A DNA stretch of 37,932 nucleotides from the IMG/VR virus record IMGVR_UViG_3300022744_000068, positions 1 through 37,932 of that record. The stretch is one strand, 5' to 3'. Positions 1 through 8,051 of the stretch are shown here, one piece after another. Position numbers and translations under genes: made by a program. The stretch comes from a virus. The notes beneath the pieces are model-generated. The model was given only the letters and a program-made list of their open reading frames with translations. It had not been told where the DNA came from and made no database searches. The number at the start of each line of letters is the position of its first letter. The first letter of the stretch is position 1.

Positions 1-53
1 ACTCTGAAAAAAATCAGGAGTGATTTTCAACAGTTCTAACCGGGACGCCTGAA

Positions 54-671
54 ATGCCAGCCCAGGACCGCAAGATATCCGGCAAAAAAAGCCATGGGAC
101 GCGACGGGACAACGCTCGGGACGGTTTGGGCGGGGCGTCCCACGTGTCCGAAGGCCACCGTTTGCTTGTCGGCATGAAGGCAAGTGTGCGCGTGGTGGCT
201 CGCGCGGCGGGGGCTGGGAAGTCATCCGTGCAGCGTTGGATGTCTGGCGAGGGCGTTCCCGAACCGGATGCGCGCCGAAACCTCAGGTCCGCCTACGGCA
301 TCCCCATCGAGGCGTGGGACCAGCCGCCGCAGCGCGTGCATCACGACGACGCAGAGCCCGCCGAGGCCGAGCCAGACGCCCCCGAGGTAGAACCGCCCAC
401 CGGGGCGGCAGAGCACTTCCTGGAGCTCATCCGCGGCTTCCGGCGCATCCGGCCGACGCTGAGCCCATCCGAGCAGCTCAAGGCGCTCAAGGAAGAGGGG
501 GGGCTGCGGAAGGCGTACGACGATGCGGTGGGCAAGGTCGCCAAGGATTGGGACTACTTCATCCGCACCGAGCAGTGGGAGCGGTTCGAGAACCTACTCA
601 TGCACACCTTGGACAAGTACCCCGAGGCGAAAGCCGCGGTACACGAAGCGTTTGAGAAGCTGGGCCGCTGA
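54..671 (+). CDS. HTH DNA-binding protein, possible terminase small subunit
   Basis: A 205-residue protein. Residues about 42-75 look like a helix-turn-helix unit (VARAAGAGKSSVQRWMSGEG followed by a PxxxxRxxL stretch and a conserved-looking GIPIEAW). An acidic Pro/Glu linker follows at about 100-122, then a helical, charged C-terminal domain. A DNA-recognition domain plus an oligomerisation-type domain, two genes before the large terminase, is the usual arrangement for a small terminase that recognises the packaging start. No family signature proves this, so a transcription regulator is the alternative. The ATG at 54 has only a weak GGGA upstream. The basic N-terminal 40 residues could mean the true start is further in. 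Confidence 0.55.
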   Translation: MPAQDRKISGKKSHGTRRDNARDGLGGASHVSEGHRLLVGMKASVRVVARAAGAGKSSVQRWMSGEGVPEPDARRNLRSAYGIPIEAWDQPPQRVHHDDAEPAEAEPDAPEVEPPTGAAEHFLELIRGFRRIRPTLSPSEQLKALKEEGGLRKAYDDAVGKVAKDWDYFIRTEQWERFENLLMHTLDKYPEAKAAVHEAFEKLGR

Positions 672-690
672 GCCCAGGGAAAGCCCCGTC

Positions 691-1134
691 ATGATGACCG
701 AGCCCATGACCGAAACGCAGCTGCATGACGCCGAGCGCTGGCACGCGGACGTGGCAGGGATGGTGTTTTCCGAGCCAGACTCCGAGGACTGGCTGCGCGC
801 CCACCGAAAGGTATGGGCGGCCGAGCTGGCCATGTACGCACGGCTGCTCTCCGAAGTGAAGCGCATGCGCTCGGAGCTGGCGTTCATTGAACCGCTGGCG
901 CGCGAAAATTGCCCGCCGCTCGTGATGACCCCGGACGGCGCCCCCCGCTGGACCGCGGAGCGTCCGACGCAAGAGGGCAAGCCGTACTGGGCACAGACCA
1001 AGCTCGGAGACGTGTCCATGGTCGAGGTCCAGAGCGTTGATCCGCTGCGCGTCAGCCACTTCAACGGATGGGAGCCCGCGGACTGCTCTTGCTACATCGA
1101 GTGGGCCGGCCCCATCCCGGAGCCCAAGCCATGA
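691..1134 (+). CDS. hypothetical phage protein
   Basis: A 147-residue acidic protein that I do not recognise. I chose the ATG at 691 (an in-frame ATG follows at 694); the longer open frame upstream overlaps the preceding gene and looks non-coding. It has an amphipathic helical middle section (WAAELAMYARLLSEVKRMRS) and a Trp/Pro-rich C-terminus ending WAGPIPEPKP. Its stop overlaps the start of the next gene by four bases (ATGA), so it is in the packaging-gene operon and probably translationally coupled. No transmembrane segment or catalytic motif is visible. Confidence 0.7.
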   Translation: MMTEPMTETQLHDAERWHADVAGMVFSEPDSEDWLRAHRKVWAAELAMYARLLSEVKRMRSELAFIEPLARENCPPLVMTPDGAPRWTAERPTQEGKPYWAQTKLGDVSMVEVQSVDPLRVSHFNGWEPADCSCYIEWAGPIPEPKP

Positions 1135-1598
1135 CCCGCCTGCTCGCCTTCCTCGCCATCCTGCCCGCGTGCTCGTGGGTCCCGCCCGCCTTCCCCGCTG
1201 ACGTGGTTGTGCGTGGCCCGGTCACACAGGACGAGCAGTCCGCCGCCATCGACGGCGCCGAGGCGTGGTCCCGCGCGATTGAGACCGACGTTTTTGACGT
1301 GACCTTTGGCGACTCGACCAGGTGCGGACGCATCGAAATCACTTTCACGGCGGCCCAGCTCGCGCCGAACGAGATGGGGAAGACGTTCCACCAGCACTGC
1401 CGAACCGTCATCCACATCCGCCCGGGGCGCTCGGTGGCCATCATGCGCATCGACGTGGCCCACGAGCTAGGGCACGCGGTCATGGGCTCCGCGCACAACC
1501 CCGACCCGCGCAGCGTGATGTACGTGCACGATCGCGAGGACGAAGTGATCACGCTCGACGACGTGTACCGTTTCCAAGATGCAATGGAGCGCCGATGA
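1131..1598 (+). CDS. metzincin-like zinc metallopeptidase, predicted lipoprotein
   Basis: A 155-residue protein. The N-terminus MTRLLAFLAILPACS is a short hydrophobic signal with a plausible lipobox ending at Cys14. Residues 111-122 read HELGHAVMGSAH, an exact HExxHxxGxxH zinc site as in metzincins (matrixin/M10 type). SVMY at 128-131 fits the Met-turn that follows the site in that group. Predicted activity is zinc-dependent proteolysis at the cell envelope. The ATG at 1131 overlaps the previous stop by four bases, and its own stop overlaps the terminase start, so it is a stable member of the packaging operon, an odd place for an exported protease. The catalytic domain is smaller than typical M10 enzymes. 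Substrate unknown; lysis, exclusion or a host-surface role are all possible. Confidence 0.75.
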   Translation: MTRLLAFLAILPACSWVPPAFPADVVVRGPVTQDEQSAAIDGAEAWSRAIETDVFDVTFGDSTRCGRIEITFTAAQLAPNEMGKTFHQHCRTVIHIRPGRSVAIMRIDVAHELGHAVMGSAHNPDPRSVMYVHDREDEVITLDDVYRFQDAMERR

Positions 1599-3421
1599 CC
1601 ACTTCGCGTGCAGAAGAAGTCCGCCGCCGCGGCAGGCCGCCCGAGTCGAGCCGCCGCCTGATTGACCCCTGCACGCGCCTCCAGTTCAGGCTGCGCGCGG
1701 ACCACGCGGCGAAAGCTGGCGAGCGCACCAAATGGCCATCGAAGAAGTACCGCGATGATCCCGTCTCGTTCGCCCACGACATCTTGGGCGTCGAGCCGTG
1801 GTCGAAGCAGGTGGAGATTTTGGAAGCGCTGCGCGATCACCCGCGCGTTGCCGTGCGCTCTGGCCACAAGACGGGCAAGTCAAACAGCATGGCCATCGCG
1901 GCGCTGTGGTTCTATTGCTCGTGGCCCGATGCACGCGTGGTCATGAGCTCCACCACGTCTCGCCAGGTGGACACCATCTTATGGCGTGAGCTTTCCATGA
2001 TGCATGCGCGCGGCGGGCGGTGCCTGGCGTGCAAGCGCGAGCTAGCCGAGATGATGGCGTCGGGCATCCACCAAATCGACGCGGAAGAGCGCATCCCCAA
2101 GCCCTGCCCACACTCGGCCCTGATTGACGGCGAAATCGGGCGCCTCGCGCGCACGGGCATGCGTTCGGTCGACTTCCGCACGATCTCAGGCTTTACCGCC
2201 AAGGAAGCGGAAGCCGTGGCCGGCATCTCGGGCCGCAACCTGCTTTTCCTCATCGACGAGGCAAGCGGCGTACCTGACGAGATTTTCGAGGCTATCGAGG
2301 GCAACCGTGCGGGCGGCGCGCGAATCGCGCTGTTCAGCAACCCGACCAAGACAGAGGGCGAGTTCTTCCAGGCATTCCACAAGAAAAAAGAGCTGTACCA
2401 CTGCATCAAAGTGAGCTCGCGCGAGACGCCCAACGTCATCCAAGGGCGCACCGTGATCCCCGGCCTCGCGGAAGCTGCGTGGCTCGAAGAGAAGCTCAAG
2501 GAATGGGGCGAGGAGTCGCCACAGTTCCGCGTGCGCGTTGACGGCGAGTTCCCCGTGGGCGAGGACGGTAAGATCTTCTCCCTTGCGTCCATCCTCTCGG
2601 CCGAACAGCGCTGGGAAGACACGCCAGCCGAAGGCCGCTTGCACATCGGATTCGACCCCGCGGGCGAGGCCGGCATGGGCGACGAGATGTGTCTATGCCC
2701 ACGCCGCGGGCGCAAGCCGCTGCGCTTCGACGTGTTCCGCGGCCTCGACGAGTATGCTGCGCTCATGCAGCTGCTTTGGATGCTGCTCGAGCTGCGCGAG
2801 GAGGGGGAGCGCCCCGTGGTGGCGGTGGACGTCGAGGGCGAGGTGGGCGCCAAGGTGCACAAGGCCTTGCGCGAGTACCAAGACAACGCGCCCATCGAGT
2901 CCAAACTGCGCGAGTTCCTCGACGCGAACAAAGAGCACGCGATGCACAAGCTGCTCGACGGGCGCCTTGTGGCGTTCGATCTTGTGGTGGTGCGCTCGAG
3001 CGAGCGCGTGCGGTCTGCGTCGCGCAAGAAGGTGTACCATCGCATCCGAGACTGGCTGTGCGGAAACCTGGCCGAGTGGTTGCGCGGCGACCCCGGGCAG
3101 GACAACGGCGGAGCGCTGCCCGAGGATGCGAAGCTATCCTCTGAGCTGCACGTGCTCGTGTGGACCAAGGTGGACGATGGGCCCTTGCGCCTCATCGACA
3201 AGCGCGAGATTCGCAAGATGCTCGGGCGCTCTCCTGACCGTTACGACGCGCTCGCACTCTCGGTGTGGGAACCGGCCTGGGTGAAGGAAGAAGAGACGGC
3301 AGACGACTCGCCACCGGCAGCGGCTCACGCAGCGCCATCGATCGCGCAGCAGAGCGCATACGATGATCACGCCCCCGCGATGGACCCGTATGCGGGGGCC
3401 GACGCGTGGCGCCCACGATGA
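1595..3421 (+). CDS. terminase large subunit
   Basis: A 608-residue DNA-packaging motor. The ATPase domain has a Walker A SGHKTGKS at 89-96, a Walker B LLFLIDEAS at 216-224 (D221, E222) and a coupling motif ALFSNPT at 246-251. The C-terminal RNase H-like nuclease shows IGFDPAGEAGMGDE (D354), VVAVDVEGE (D412) and a final acidic site in SPDRYDALALSVW. The ATG at 1595 overlaps the previous stop. Oddity: a cysteine-rich insert between Walker A and B (CLAC at 143-146, then CPH at 171-173) could bind zinc. Function: cuts concatemeric DNA and pumps it through the portal. The family is clear; the headful or cos mode is not visible. Confidence 0.93.
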   Translation: MTTSRAEEVRRRGRPPESSRRLIDPCTRLQFRLRADHAAKAGERTKWPSKKYRDDPVSFAHDILGVEPWSKQVEILEALRDHPRVAVRSGHKTGKSNSMAIAALWFYCSWPDARVVMSSTTSRQVDTILWRELSMMHARGGRCLACKRELAEMMASGIHQIDAEERIPKPCPHSALIDGEIGRLARTGMRSVDFRTISGFTAKEAEAVAGISGRNLLFLIDEASGVPDEIFEAIEGNRAGGARIALFSNPTKTEGEFFQAFHKKKELYHCIKVSSRETPNVIQGRTVIPGLAEAAWLEEKLKEWGEESPQFRVRVDGEFPVGEDGKIFSLASILSAEQRWEDTPAEGRLHIGFDPAGEAGMGDEMCLCPRRGRKPLRFDVFRGLDEYAALMQLLWMLLELREEGERPVVAVDVEGEVGAKVHKALREYQDNAPIESKLREFLDANKEHAMHKLLDGRLVAFDLVVVRSSERVRSASRKKVYHRIRDWLCGNLAEWLRGDPGQDNGGALPEDAKLSSELHVLVWTKVDDGPLRLIDKREIRKMLGRSPDRYDALALSVWEPAWVKEEETADDSPPAAAHAAPSIAQQSAYDDHAPAMDPYAGADAWRPR

Positions 3422-3630
3422 GCGAAGGACGCCGCCAGCTTTTGGCGGCGCTCCAAATCCTCACCGCCACCGAGATCGCTTTGCGATGCGGCGTGACGCA
3501 CTCGTCCGTCTCACGGTGGGCAAGCGGTCAGACCGTGCCAAGCCAGAAGGCTCAGGCCGCCTTGGCAGAGCACGTGTGGACCGTCGTGGGGCCCTGGAAA
3601 ACGGGACGTAGGGACACGATTCGCCGCTGA
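3418..3630 (+). CDS. small HTH protein
   Basis: A 70-residue basic protein that is almost entirely a helix-turn-helix domain: LTATEIALRCGVTHSSVSRWASGQTVPS matches the XRE/Cro-type layout of a scaffold helix, turn and recognition helix followed by W-x-x-G. The ATG at 3418 overlaps the terminase stop; a GTG at 3406 would add four residues. Lying between large terminase and portal, it may assist DNA recognition during packaging or regulate late genes. This resemblance to the HTH in the gene at 54 could mean the two work on related sites, but that is inference. Confidence 0.7.
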   Translation: MSEGRRQLLAALQILTATEIALRCGVTHSSVSRWASGQTVPSQKAQAALAEHVWTVVGPWKTGRRDTIRR

Positions 3631-3685
3631 GCGTGCGTCAAAGGCGTGCACGCAGTCTGCAGACTCGCCGTGTACCTCTTGCGTC

Positions 3686-5089
3686 GTGGGACTTCGCGAA
3701 GCACTCGGCGCGCTGCTCGGCATCTCGGCCTACCAGACTGGTAAGCCGGCGTCGGGCTCCATCGAGCTCGACTCTCCCGAGGCCGACACGATCCGCCGCA
3801 TGTACGGCGGGCAGCTCCAGCCCATCGCGTACTCGCAAACCCGCTGGTACCTGGCGGACGTAGAGGCGGCCGAGCTCGCGGCGGACGCGGGCAGCATCGC
3901 GCAAGCCGCGGCGCTGTGGTCCGCCGCCCGCCGTGATGCGGTGGTCGCCGGTCTGCTCTCGACGCGCACCGGCGGCCTCGTGCGCCTGCCCAAGCGCTTT
4001 TTGGGCGACGCGGAAATCATCGGCTCGCTCGAGCTGGGCCACCACGCGGAAACGGGCGTCGTCCGCTCTGCCTTCGATGAGATGTGCCCGCCCCAAGAGA
4101 TCGCGCTGCTCGCGGCCGATGGCATCGGGTGCGGCGTGGGCGTGGCAGAGCTCGTGCCCGTCGAGGGGCGAGATTACCCCGTGCTCGTGCGGCTTGACCC
4201 GCGCTTCCTGGTGTACCGATGGAGTGAAAACCGCTGGTACTTCCGCTCGTTCATGGGTCTGATTCCCATCACGCCCGGTGATGGGCACTGGGTGCTCCAC
4301 ACACCGGGCGGGCGCAACGCTCCGTGGCAGAACGGTCTGTGCTGGGCCCTGGGCCGCGCATGGGTGCGCAAGACGCACGCCGCCCTCCACCGCGACAACT
4401 GGGAAGCCAAGCTGGCCAACCCCGCGCGCGTGGCCAAGTCCCCCGCGGGCGCCAGCGACGAGCAGCGGCGCGGCTGGTTTGAGCGCGTGGCCGCGTGGGG
4501 CGTAAACACCGTCTTTTCGATGCCTCCCGGATACGACGTCGCGCTGCTCGAAAGCAACGGGCGCGGCTGGGAGTCGTTCACCAAGACGATCGAAGAGCAG
4601 ACCCGCGAGATTCAGATCGCGCTTGCTGGGCAGACCGTCACCACGGACGGCGGCACCGGGTTCGCCAATGCGGACATTCACAAGAGCATCCGCGCGGACC
4701 TGATCAAGGAAACCGCAGACGGGCTCGCCTACACGTTGAACACGCAGTGCATCCCGGCTTTCGTGCTCAACCGCTACGGCGAGGACGCACTCACGCGCTG
4801 CCCGGTGATGAGCTGGGACGTCACGCCACCGCGCGACATGAAGGCCGAGGCCGAGGCAATGAACACGGCCGGCATGGCGCTCAAGATGCTGACCGAGGCG
4901 CTCGAACCGCACGGCGTGCTCGTGGATGCTGCCGCATTCTGCTCCAAGTTCGGGATTCCCGTACTTGGCGACGTGGACGGCGACGGGAAGCCCGACGAAA
5001 TCGTCAAGAGCATCGACAAGGGACGCCAGGAGATGCGCCCTGCGCTGCTCCGTGCGCACCGTGACCGCCAACTTCAGGAGGCCGCGTGA
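3686..5089 (+). CDS. portal protein, Mu gp29-like
   Basis: A 467-residue protein with a GTG start at 3686. Its size and its position between terminase and capsid protease fit the portal that forms the dodecameric vertex ring. Recognisable stretches are the Trp/Arg-rich core (LVRLDPRFLVYRWSENRWYF; GDGHWVLHTPGGRNAPWQNGLC) and the C-terminal helical region with TRCPVMSWDVTPPRDMKAEAEA, resembling the Mu gp29/DUF935-type portals. The stop overlaps the GTG of the protease gene. It is a docking site for the terminase during packaging and for the neck proteins afterwards. The family is inferred from overall pattern and context, not from a catalytic motif. Confidence 0.82.
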   Translation: MGLREALGALLGISAYQTGKPASGSIELDSPEADTIRRMYGGQLQPIAYSQTRWYLADVEAAELAADAGSIAQAAALWSAARRDAVVAGLLSTRTGGLVRLPKRFLGDAEIIGSLELGHHAETGVVRSAFDEMCPPQEIALLAADGIGCGVGVAELVPVEGRDYPVLVRLDPRFLVYRWSENRWYFRSFMGLIPITPGDGHWVLHTPGGRNAPWQNGLCWALGRAWVRKTHAALHRDNWEAKLANPARVAKSPAGASDEQRRGWFERVAAWGVNTVFSMPPGYDVALLESNGRGWESFTKTIEEQTREIQIALAGQTVTTDGGTGFANADIHKSIRADLIKETADGLAYTLNTQCIPAFVLNRYGEDALTRCPVMSWDVTPPRDMKAEAEAMNTAGMALKMLTEALEPHGVLVDAAAFCSKFGIPVLGDVDGDGKPDEIVKSIDKGRQEMRPALLRAHRDRQLQEAA

Positions 5090-6432
5090 AAACCACGCGT
5101 TTTGAAAAAACCGGCCTACTTGCGGTCAACCCTCAGGCTTTCCTTGAGCTGTTCATGGAAGAGCCGCCCAAGCGCGACGTGCGCCAGGCGGGCTCGTTCC
5201 CCGTGATCGAAATCATGGGGCCGCTCGTGCACCACGCATGCGGGATGTTCGACAGCTACGACGAGATCCACGACCGCTTTGCCAAGGCGTGCGCAGCGCC
5301 CGGCGATGTCGTGATCCTGAAGGTCGATTCCCCTGGCGGAGAGGTGCACGGATGCTTCGACACGGCGCGCGAGCTGCGCGCCATCGCCGCCGCCGCCGGC
5401 AAGCGCATCGTTGCCTATGTGGACGGGCAAGCGTGCTCTGCGGCCTATGCGCTCGCGTGCGCGGCCGATGAAATCGTGGTCCCTCCCACGGGCATCACCG
5501 GGTCCATCGGCGTCATTGACAGCCGCATCGACGTGACCGCTCAAGACGCCGCATTCGGCCTCAAGTTTACGTTCATCACGTCGGGTGAGCGCAAGGCAGA
5601 CGGGAACCCGCACACGGCAGTGTCAGACGCCGAGCTCGCGTCGAGACAGTCTGCGGTGGACGCCATCGCCGGGATATTTTTTGAGCTTGTGGCCGAGCGT
5701 CGCGGTGTTGCCGCCGAGGCCATCGAGAGTTTACAGGCTCGCTGCCTTATCGGCGCGGAGTCTGTAAAGGCTGGCCTCGCCAATCGGGTCCAGTCGTTCG
5801 ACGAAATGCTCGCGGCGCTTGCGGCGCGACCTTCCACCGAGGACACACAAATGTCGAAATACAGCGAGGCCCGCGCCGCACTCGAAGAGGCTGCGAAGGG
5901 CGACGACGAAGAGGCCAAGCGCGCCAAGCGCGCACTGGCGGCGATGGACGACGACGGCGAGCCGGACGGCGACGAGAAGAACGCCGAGGGCGAGGAGTCC
6001 GACGACGACAAGAAAAAGAAGGACGAGGAGGCCGCTCGCGCTGCCGCCGCCGCGTCTTCCGCGCTCTCTGCGCAGGCCCCCACGCAGGACCTTACCGAGA
6101 TTCAGGAAGAGCTGCGCGCTTCCTTCCTTGCCACGCGGCCGGACCTCACCAAGGACCAGCTCGCCGCTGTGGCAGGCCTTCCCCTGAAGCAGCTGCGCGC
6201 GGTGGTCAACGCCATCCCGAAGCCGGCGAAGCCCGTGCACACTCCGGCTCCCGCGCCCACGCGCGCCGATGGCCAGGACGGCAACGGCGAGGGCCCGCGC
6301 CTTCCCGCGGACGCCAAGGCCGCTCTCGATGTGCGGATGGGCCTCAAGGCCGTCGCATCCATCGGCGTCGAGAAGACGCCTCACAAGCTCACGCTCGGGG
6401 TTCCCGTGGTCGTGGCCGGAAAGGTTGGCTGA
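5086..6432 (+). CDS. S49-type head maturation protease fused to scaffold
   Basis: A 448-residue protein. Residues 75-200 form an SppA/protein C-type S49 serine protease: VILKVDSPGGEV at 76-87, catalytic Ser118 in ACSAAY, GSIGV at 139-143 and the probable general-base Lys170 in SGERK. Residues about 250-345 are highly charged and low in complexity (acidic DDDGEPDGDE, then KKKK), and the C-terminus is Pro/Ala-rich, as in scaffold domains. The GTG at 5086 has AGGAGG at 5076-5081. The enzyme would cleave the scaffold inside the procapsid before DNA entry. A second start inside the frame (5851) probably yields scaffold alone; see the separate entry. Confidence 0.87.
   Translation: MKTTRFEKTGLLAVNPQAFLELFMEEPPKRDVRQAGSFPVIEIMGPLVHHACGMFDSYDEIHDRFAKACAAPGDVVILKVDSPGGEVHGCFDTARELRAIAAAAGKRIVAYVDGQACSAAYALACAADEIVVPPTGITGSIGVIDSRIDVTAQDAAFGLKFTFITSGERKADGNPHTAVSDAELASRQSAVDAIAGIFFELVAERRGVAAEAIESLQARCLIGAESVKAGLANRVQSFDEMLAALAARPSTEDTQMSKYSEARAALEEAAKGDDEEAKRAKRALAAMDDDGEPDGDEKNAEGEESDDDKKKKDEEAARAAAAASSALSAQAPTQDLTEIQEELRASFLATRPDLTKDQLAAVAGLPLKQLRAVVNAIPKPAKPVHTPAPAPTRADGQDGNGEGPRLPADAKAALDVRMGLKAVASIGVEKTPHKLTLGVPVVVAGKVG
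5851..6432 (+). CDS. nested capsid scaffold protein (internal start)
   Basis: This is an in-frame internal start inside the protease gene. The ATG at 5851 is preceded by GAGG at 5839-5842, eight bases upstream, a good ribosome site in the middle of a coding region. It would make a 193-residue protein: a charged helical N-terminus, an acidic region, then an Ala/Pro-rich C-terminus. Lambda C/Nu3 and Mu I/Z use the same protease-scaffold arrangement. The ATG falls just where the folded protease domain ends, supporting a real internal product. Direct evidence for translation is lacking. Confidence 0.65.
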   Translation: MSKYSEARAALEEAAKGDDEEAKRAKRALAAMDDDGEPDGDEKNAEGEESDDDKKKKDEEAARAAAAASSALSAQAPTQDLTEIQEELRASFLATRPDLTKDQLAAVAGLPLKQLRAVVNAIPKPAKPVHTPAPAPTRADGQDGNGEGPRLPADAKAALDVRMGLKAVASIGVEKTPHKLTLGVPVVVAGKVG

Positions 6433-6435
6433 TCC

Positions 6436-6843
6436 ATGGCTGAAAGAAAGAAAGTCGAAGCGCGCTGGAGCCGCATCGAGCTGGTTCTGAAGAACACGAG
6501 CGTGGCCGAAAAAGGCAACGTCGCGTGCATCGATTCTACGGACGGCTCGTGCGTGCCGTCTGCCGCGTCGGCCACGCTGACTCCCATCGGGTACTTCGAA
6601 GAGAGCTTCACCGGCGACGGCACGAGGAAGATCAAGATCAAGCTGTTCAGCGACATCCTGGTCAATTTCCTCCCGAACGCGTCCTCGGGTACCGCGGTGG
6701 CCGCCGCGGACATGCTCAAGTCTTGCTACCTGAACGCTGACTCGTCAGTGACGACGACGACGACGGGCCGCTCCGTCGCGGGCAAGGTCTGGGGCGTGGT
6801 CACCGGAAACGGCGCGGGCGTGTGGGTGCAGATGGCCACCTGA
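6436..6843 (+). CDS. capsid decoration protein candidate
   Basis: A 135-residue protein immediately after the protease/scaffold and before the major capsid gene, the standard place for a gpD-like head decoration or stabilisation protein. The sequence is mostly beta-type with small residues: LTPIGYFEESFTGDG, a KIKIKLF strand, and a C-terminal RSVAGKVWGVVTGNGAGVWVQM resembling the ending of DUF2190/decoration-type proteins. The ATG at 6436 follows the previous stop by three bases. There are no catalytic residues. Assignment rests on size, composition and gene order. Confidence 0.62.
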   Translation: MAERKKVEARWSRIELVLKNTSVAEKGNVACIDSTDGSCVPSAASATLTPIGYFEESFTGDGTRKIKIKLFSDILVNFLPNASSGTAVAAADMLKSCYLNADSSVTTTTTGRSVAGKVWGVVTGNGAGVWVQMAT

Positions 6844-6890
6844 CGGGCGCTCGCGCCTAAAACGAAGGCTTTTACCTCAAGGGGTTTCAG

Positions 6891-7931
6891 ATGAGCATTT
6901 TGAACGCAGCGTTCCTGTTCGACCTCGAAACGAACATGCGAACGATCACAGAGAACACCTACACCACGCTGATGCAGAATCAGTGGTGGCGGAAGGTCGC
7001 CAGGGAGATGCCCTCCAACTCGAAGAAGGAGCGCATCATCTGGTTGCTCGAGACCGGATTCCTTCAGTACGGGACCGAAGGGCAAGTGCAATTCGTGGAC
7101 ATGGCCACGCAAATGCAGGAGCTCGAAAACAAGTACGTCAACGGCTCCGGTCTGAAGATGCTGCGCTCGCAGCTCGAAGACCTGGATGGCGGCGGCGTGG
7201 ACGCGGCCAACGCGTGGTCCCGCACCATGGGCGCGCTCGCGGCCAACTTCCCACAGCAAGAGGTCGCGGCGCTCATCCTGAGCAACCCGACTTGCTATGA
7301 CGGGCTCGCGTTTTTCCACGCGAACGCATCGGGCACCTCGGGCCATCCTTACGACCCGACCAACGGATCGCCGGGCAGCGCGCGATTCGCGAACCTGTTC
7401 ACCGGAACCGCCGGCTCTAACAACCCGGGCGCGCTCCCCATCGGCGGCGTGACCATCGACGTCGCGCAGGCAAACCTGAACAAGGCGATCGCCTACATCG
7501 CTTCGATTCCTCAGCCCAACGGGAAAAACCCGCGCAAGCTGAAGCCCACGAAGCTCTTTGTTCCACCGGCGCTCTATTACCCCGCGCTGCTTGCCACGCG
7601 TTCCAACATGATCGCGATGGGGGCCGCAAGCGGTGGCGGCGGTGCCGACGTGACGGCGTCCCCCACTGGAACGCTCGAAGTCGTGAAGGTCGAAGAGTTC
7701 TCAGCGGCCCTCGGCGGCTCCGATACTGACTACTACATCGGCTGCGAAGATATCAGCGGCCAGCTCGGCGCCTTCGTGTTTGTCAACCGCGAAGCGTTCA
7801 ACATCACCTATCACGGCCCGATGACGGACGCTCAGCTTGCTGGAAAGCGCGAGTTTGAGTGGCTGCCACACGGCCGCTCGGTGGTGGGACCCGGCCACCC
7901 GTACCTGTTCTACCAGGTGAAGGCCACCTGA
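6891..7931 (+). CDS. major capsid protein, Mu gpT-like
   Basis: A 346-residue HK97-fold-type major head subunit of the Mu gpT group. Recognisable features are the N-terminal helix (LFDLETNMRTITENTY), the WWRKVAREMPSNSKKE stretch, the alternating loop region around LTNPTCYDGLAFFHANA-like sequence (here ILSNPTCYDGLAFFHANAS), the AYIASIPQPNGKNPRKLKP segment and the C-terminal EFEWLPHGRSVVGPGHPYLFYQ. The ATG at 6891 has AAGGGG upstream. It builds the icosahedral shell, with the decoration gene before it and connector genes after. No N-terminal propeptide is evident, consistent with a separate scaffold. Confidence 0.88.
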   Translation: MSILNAAFLFDLETNMRTITENTYTTLMQNQWWRKVAREMPSNSKKERIIWLLETGFLQYGTEGQVQFVDMATQMQELENKYVNGSGLKMLRSQLEDLDGGGVDAANAWSRTMGALAANFPQQEVAALILSNPTCYDGLAFFHANASGTSGHPYDPTNGSPGSARFANLFTGTAGSNNPGALPIGGVTIDVAQANLNKAIAYIASIPQPNGKNPRKLKPTKLFVPPALYYPALLATRSNMIAMGAASGGGGADVTASPTGTLEVVKVEEFSAALGGSDTDYYIGCEDISGQLGAFVFVNREAFNITYHGPMTDAQLAGKREFEWLPHGRSVVGPGHPYLFYQVKAT

Positions 7932-8051
7932 TTCTGAGCGCGCGAAAGCCCGTGCGTGTGTGCGTATGACGGGGCCGAAAGGCGGCGCACACGTTAGCAG
8001 GCTTGGCAGGGCGGAGAGACGCTCAACCTTTACTGTCTGGAGACTCCAACC

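Noticed and set aside
10-27. Hairpin AAAATCA-GGAG-TGATTTT near the left end as a terminator
   Set aside because: The stem is AT-only apart from one pair and lacks a U-tract. It could affect translation or transcription after the methyltransferase, but the evidence is too weak.
523-690. Longer N-terminus for the protein at 691
   Set aside because: The upstream extension overlaps the HTH gene out of frame and is Ser/Arg/Thr-rich in the way of shadow translations.
1912-3216. 434-residue minus-strand frame opposite the large terminase
   Set aside because: Ser/Arg-rich antisense of a clear terminase gene.
3638-5071. 477-residue open frame on the minus strand opposite the portal gene
   Set aside because: A GC-rich shadow of the portal. 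The portal frame has recognisable sequence, ribosome-site context and overlap with its neighbours, and the antisense frame has none.
7932-8051. A small gene or promoter between capsid and connector genes
   Set aside because: No open frame with a ribosome site and no convincing -35/-10 pair was seen in these 120 bases.
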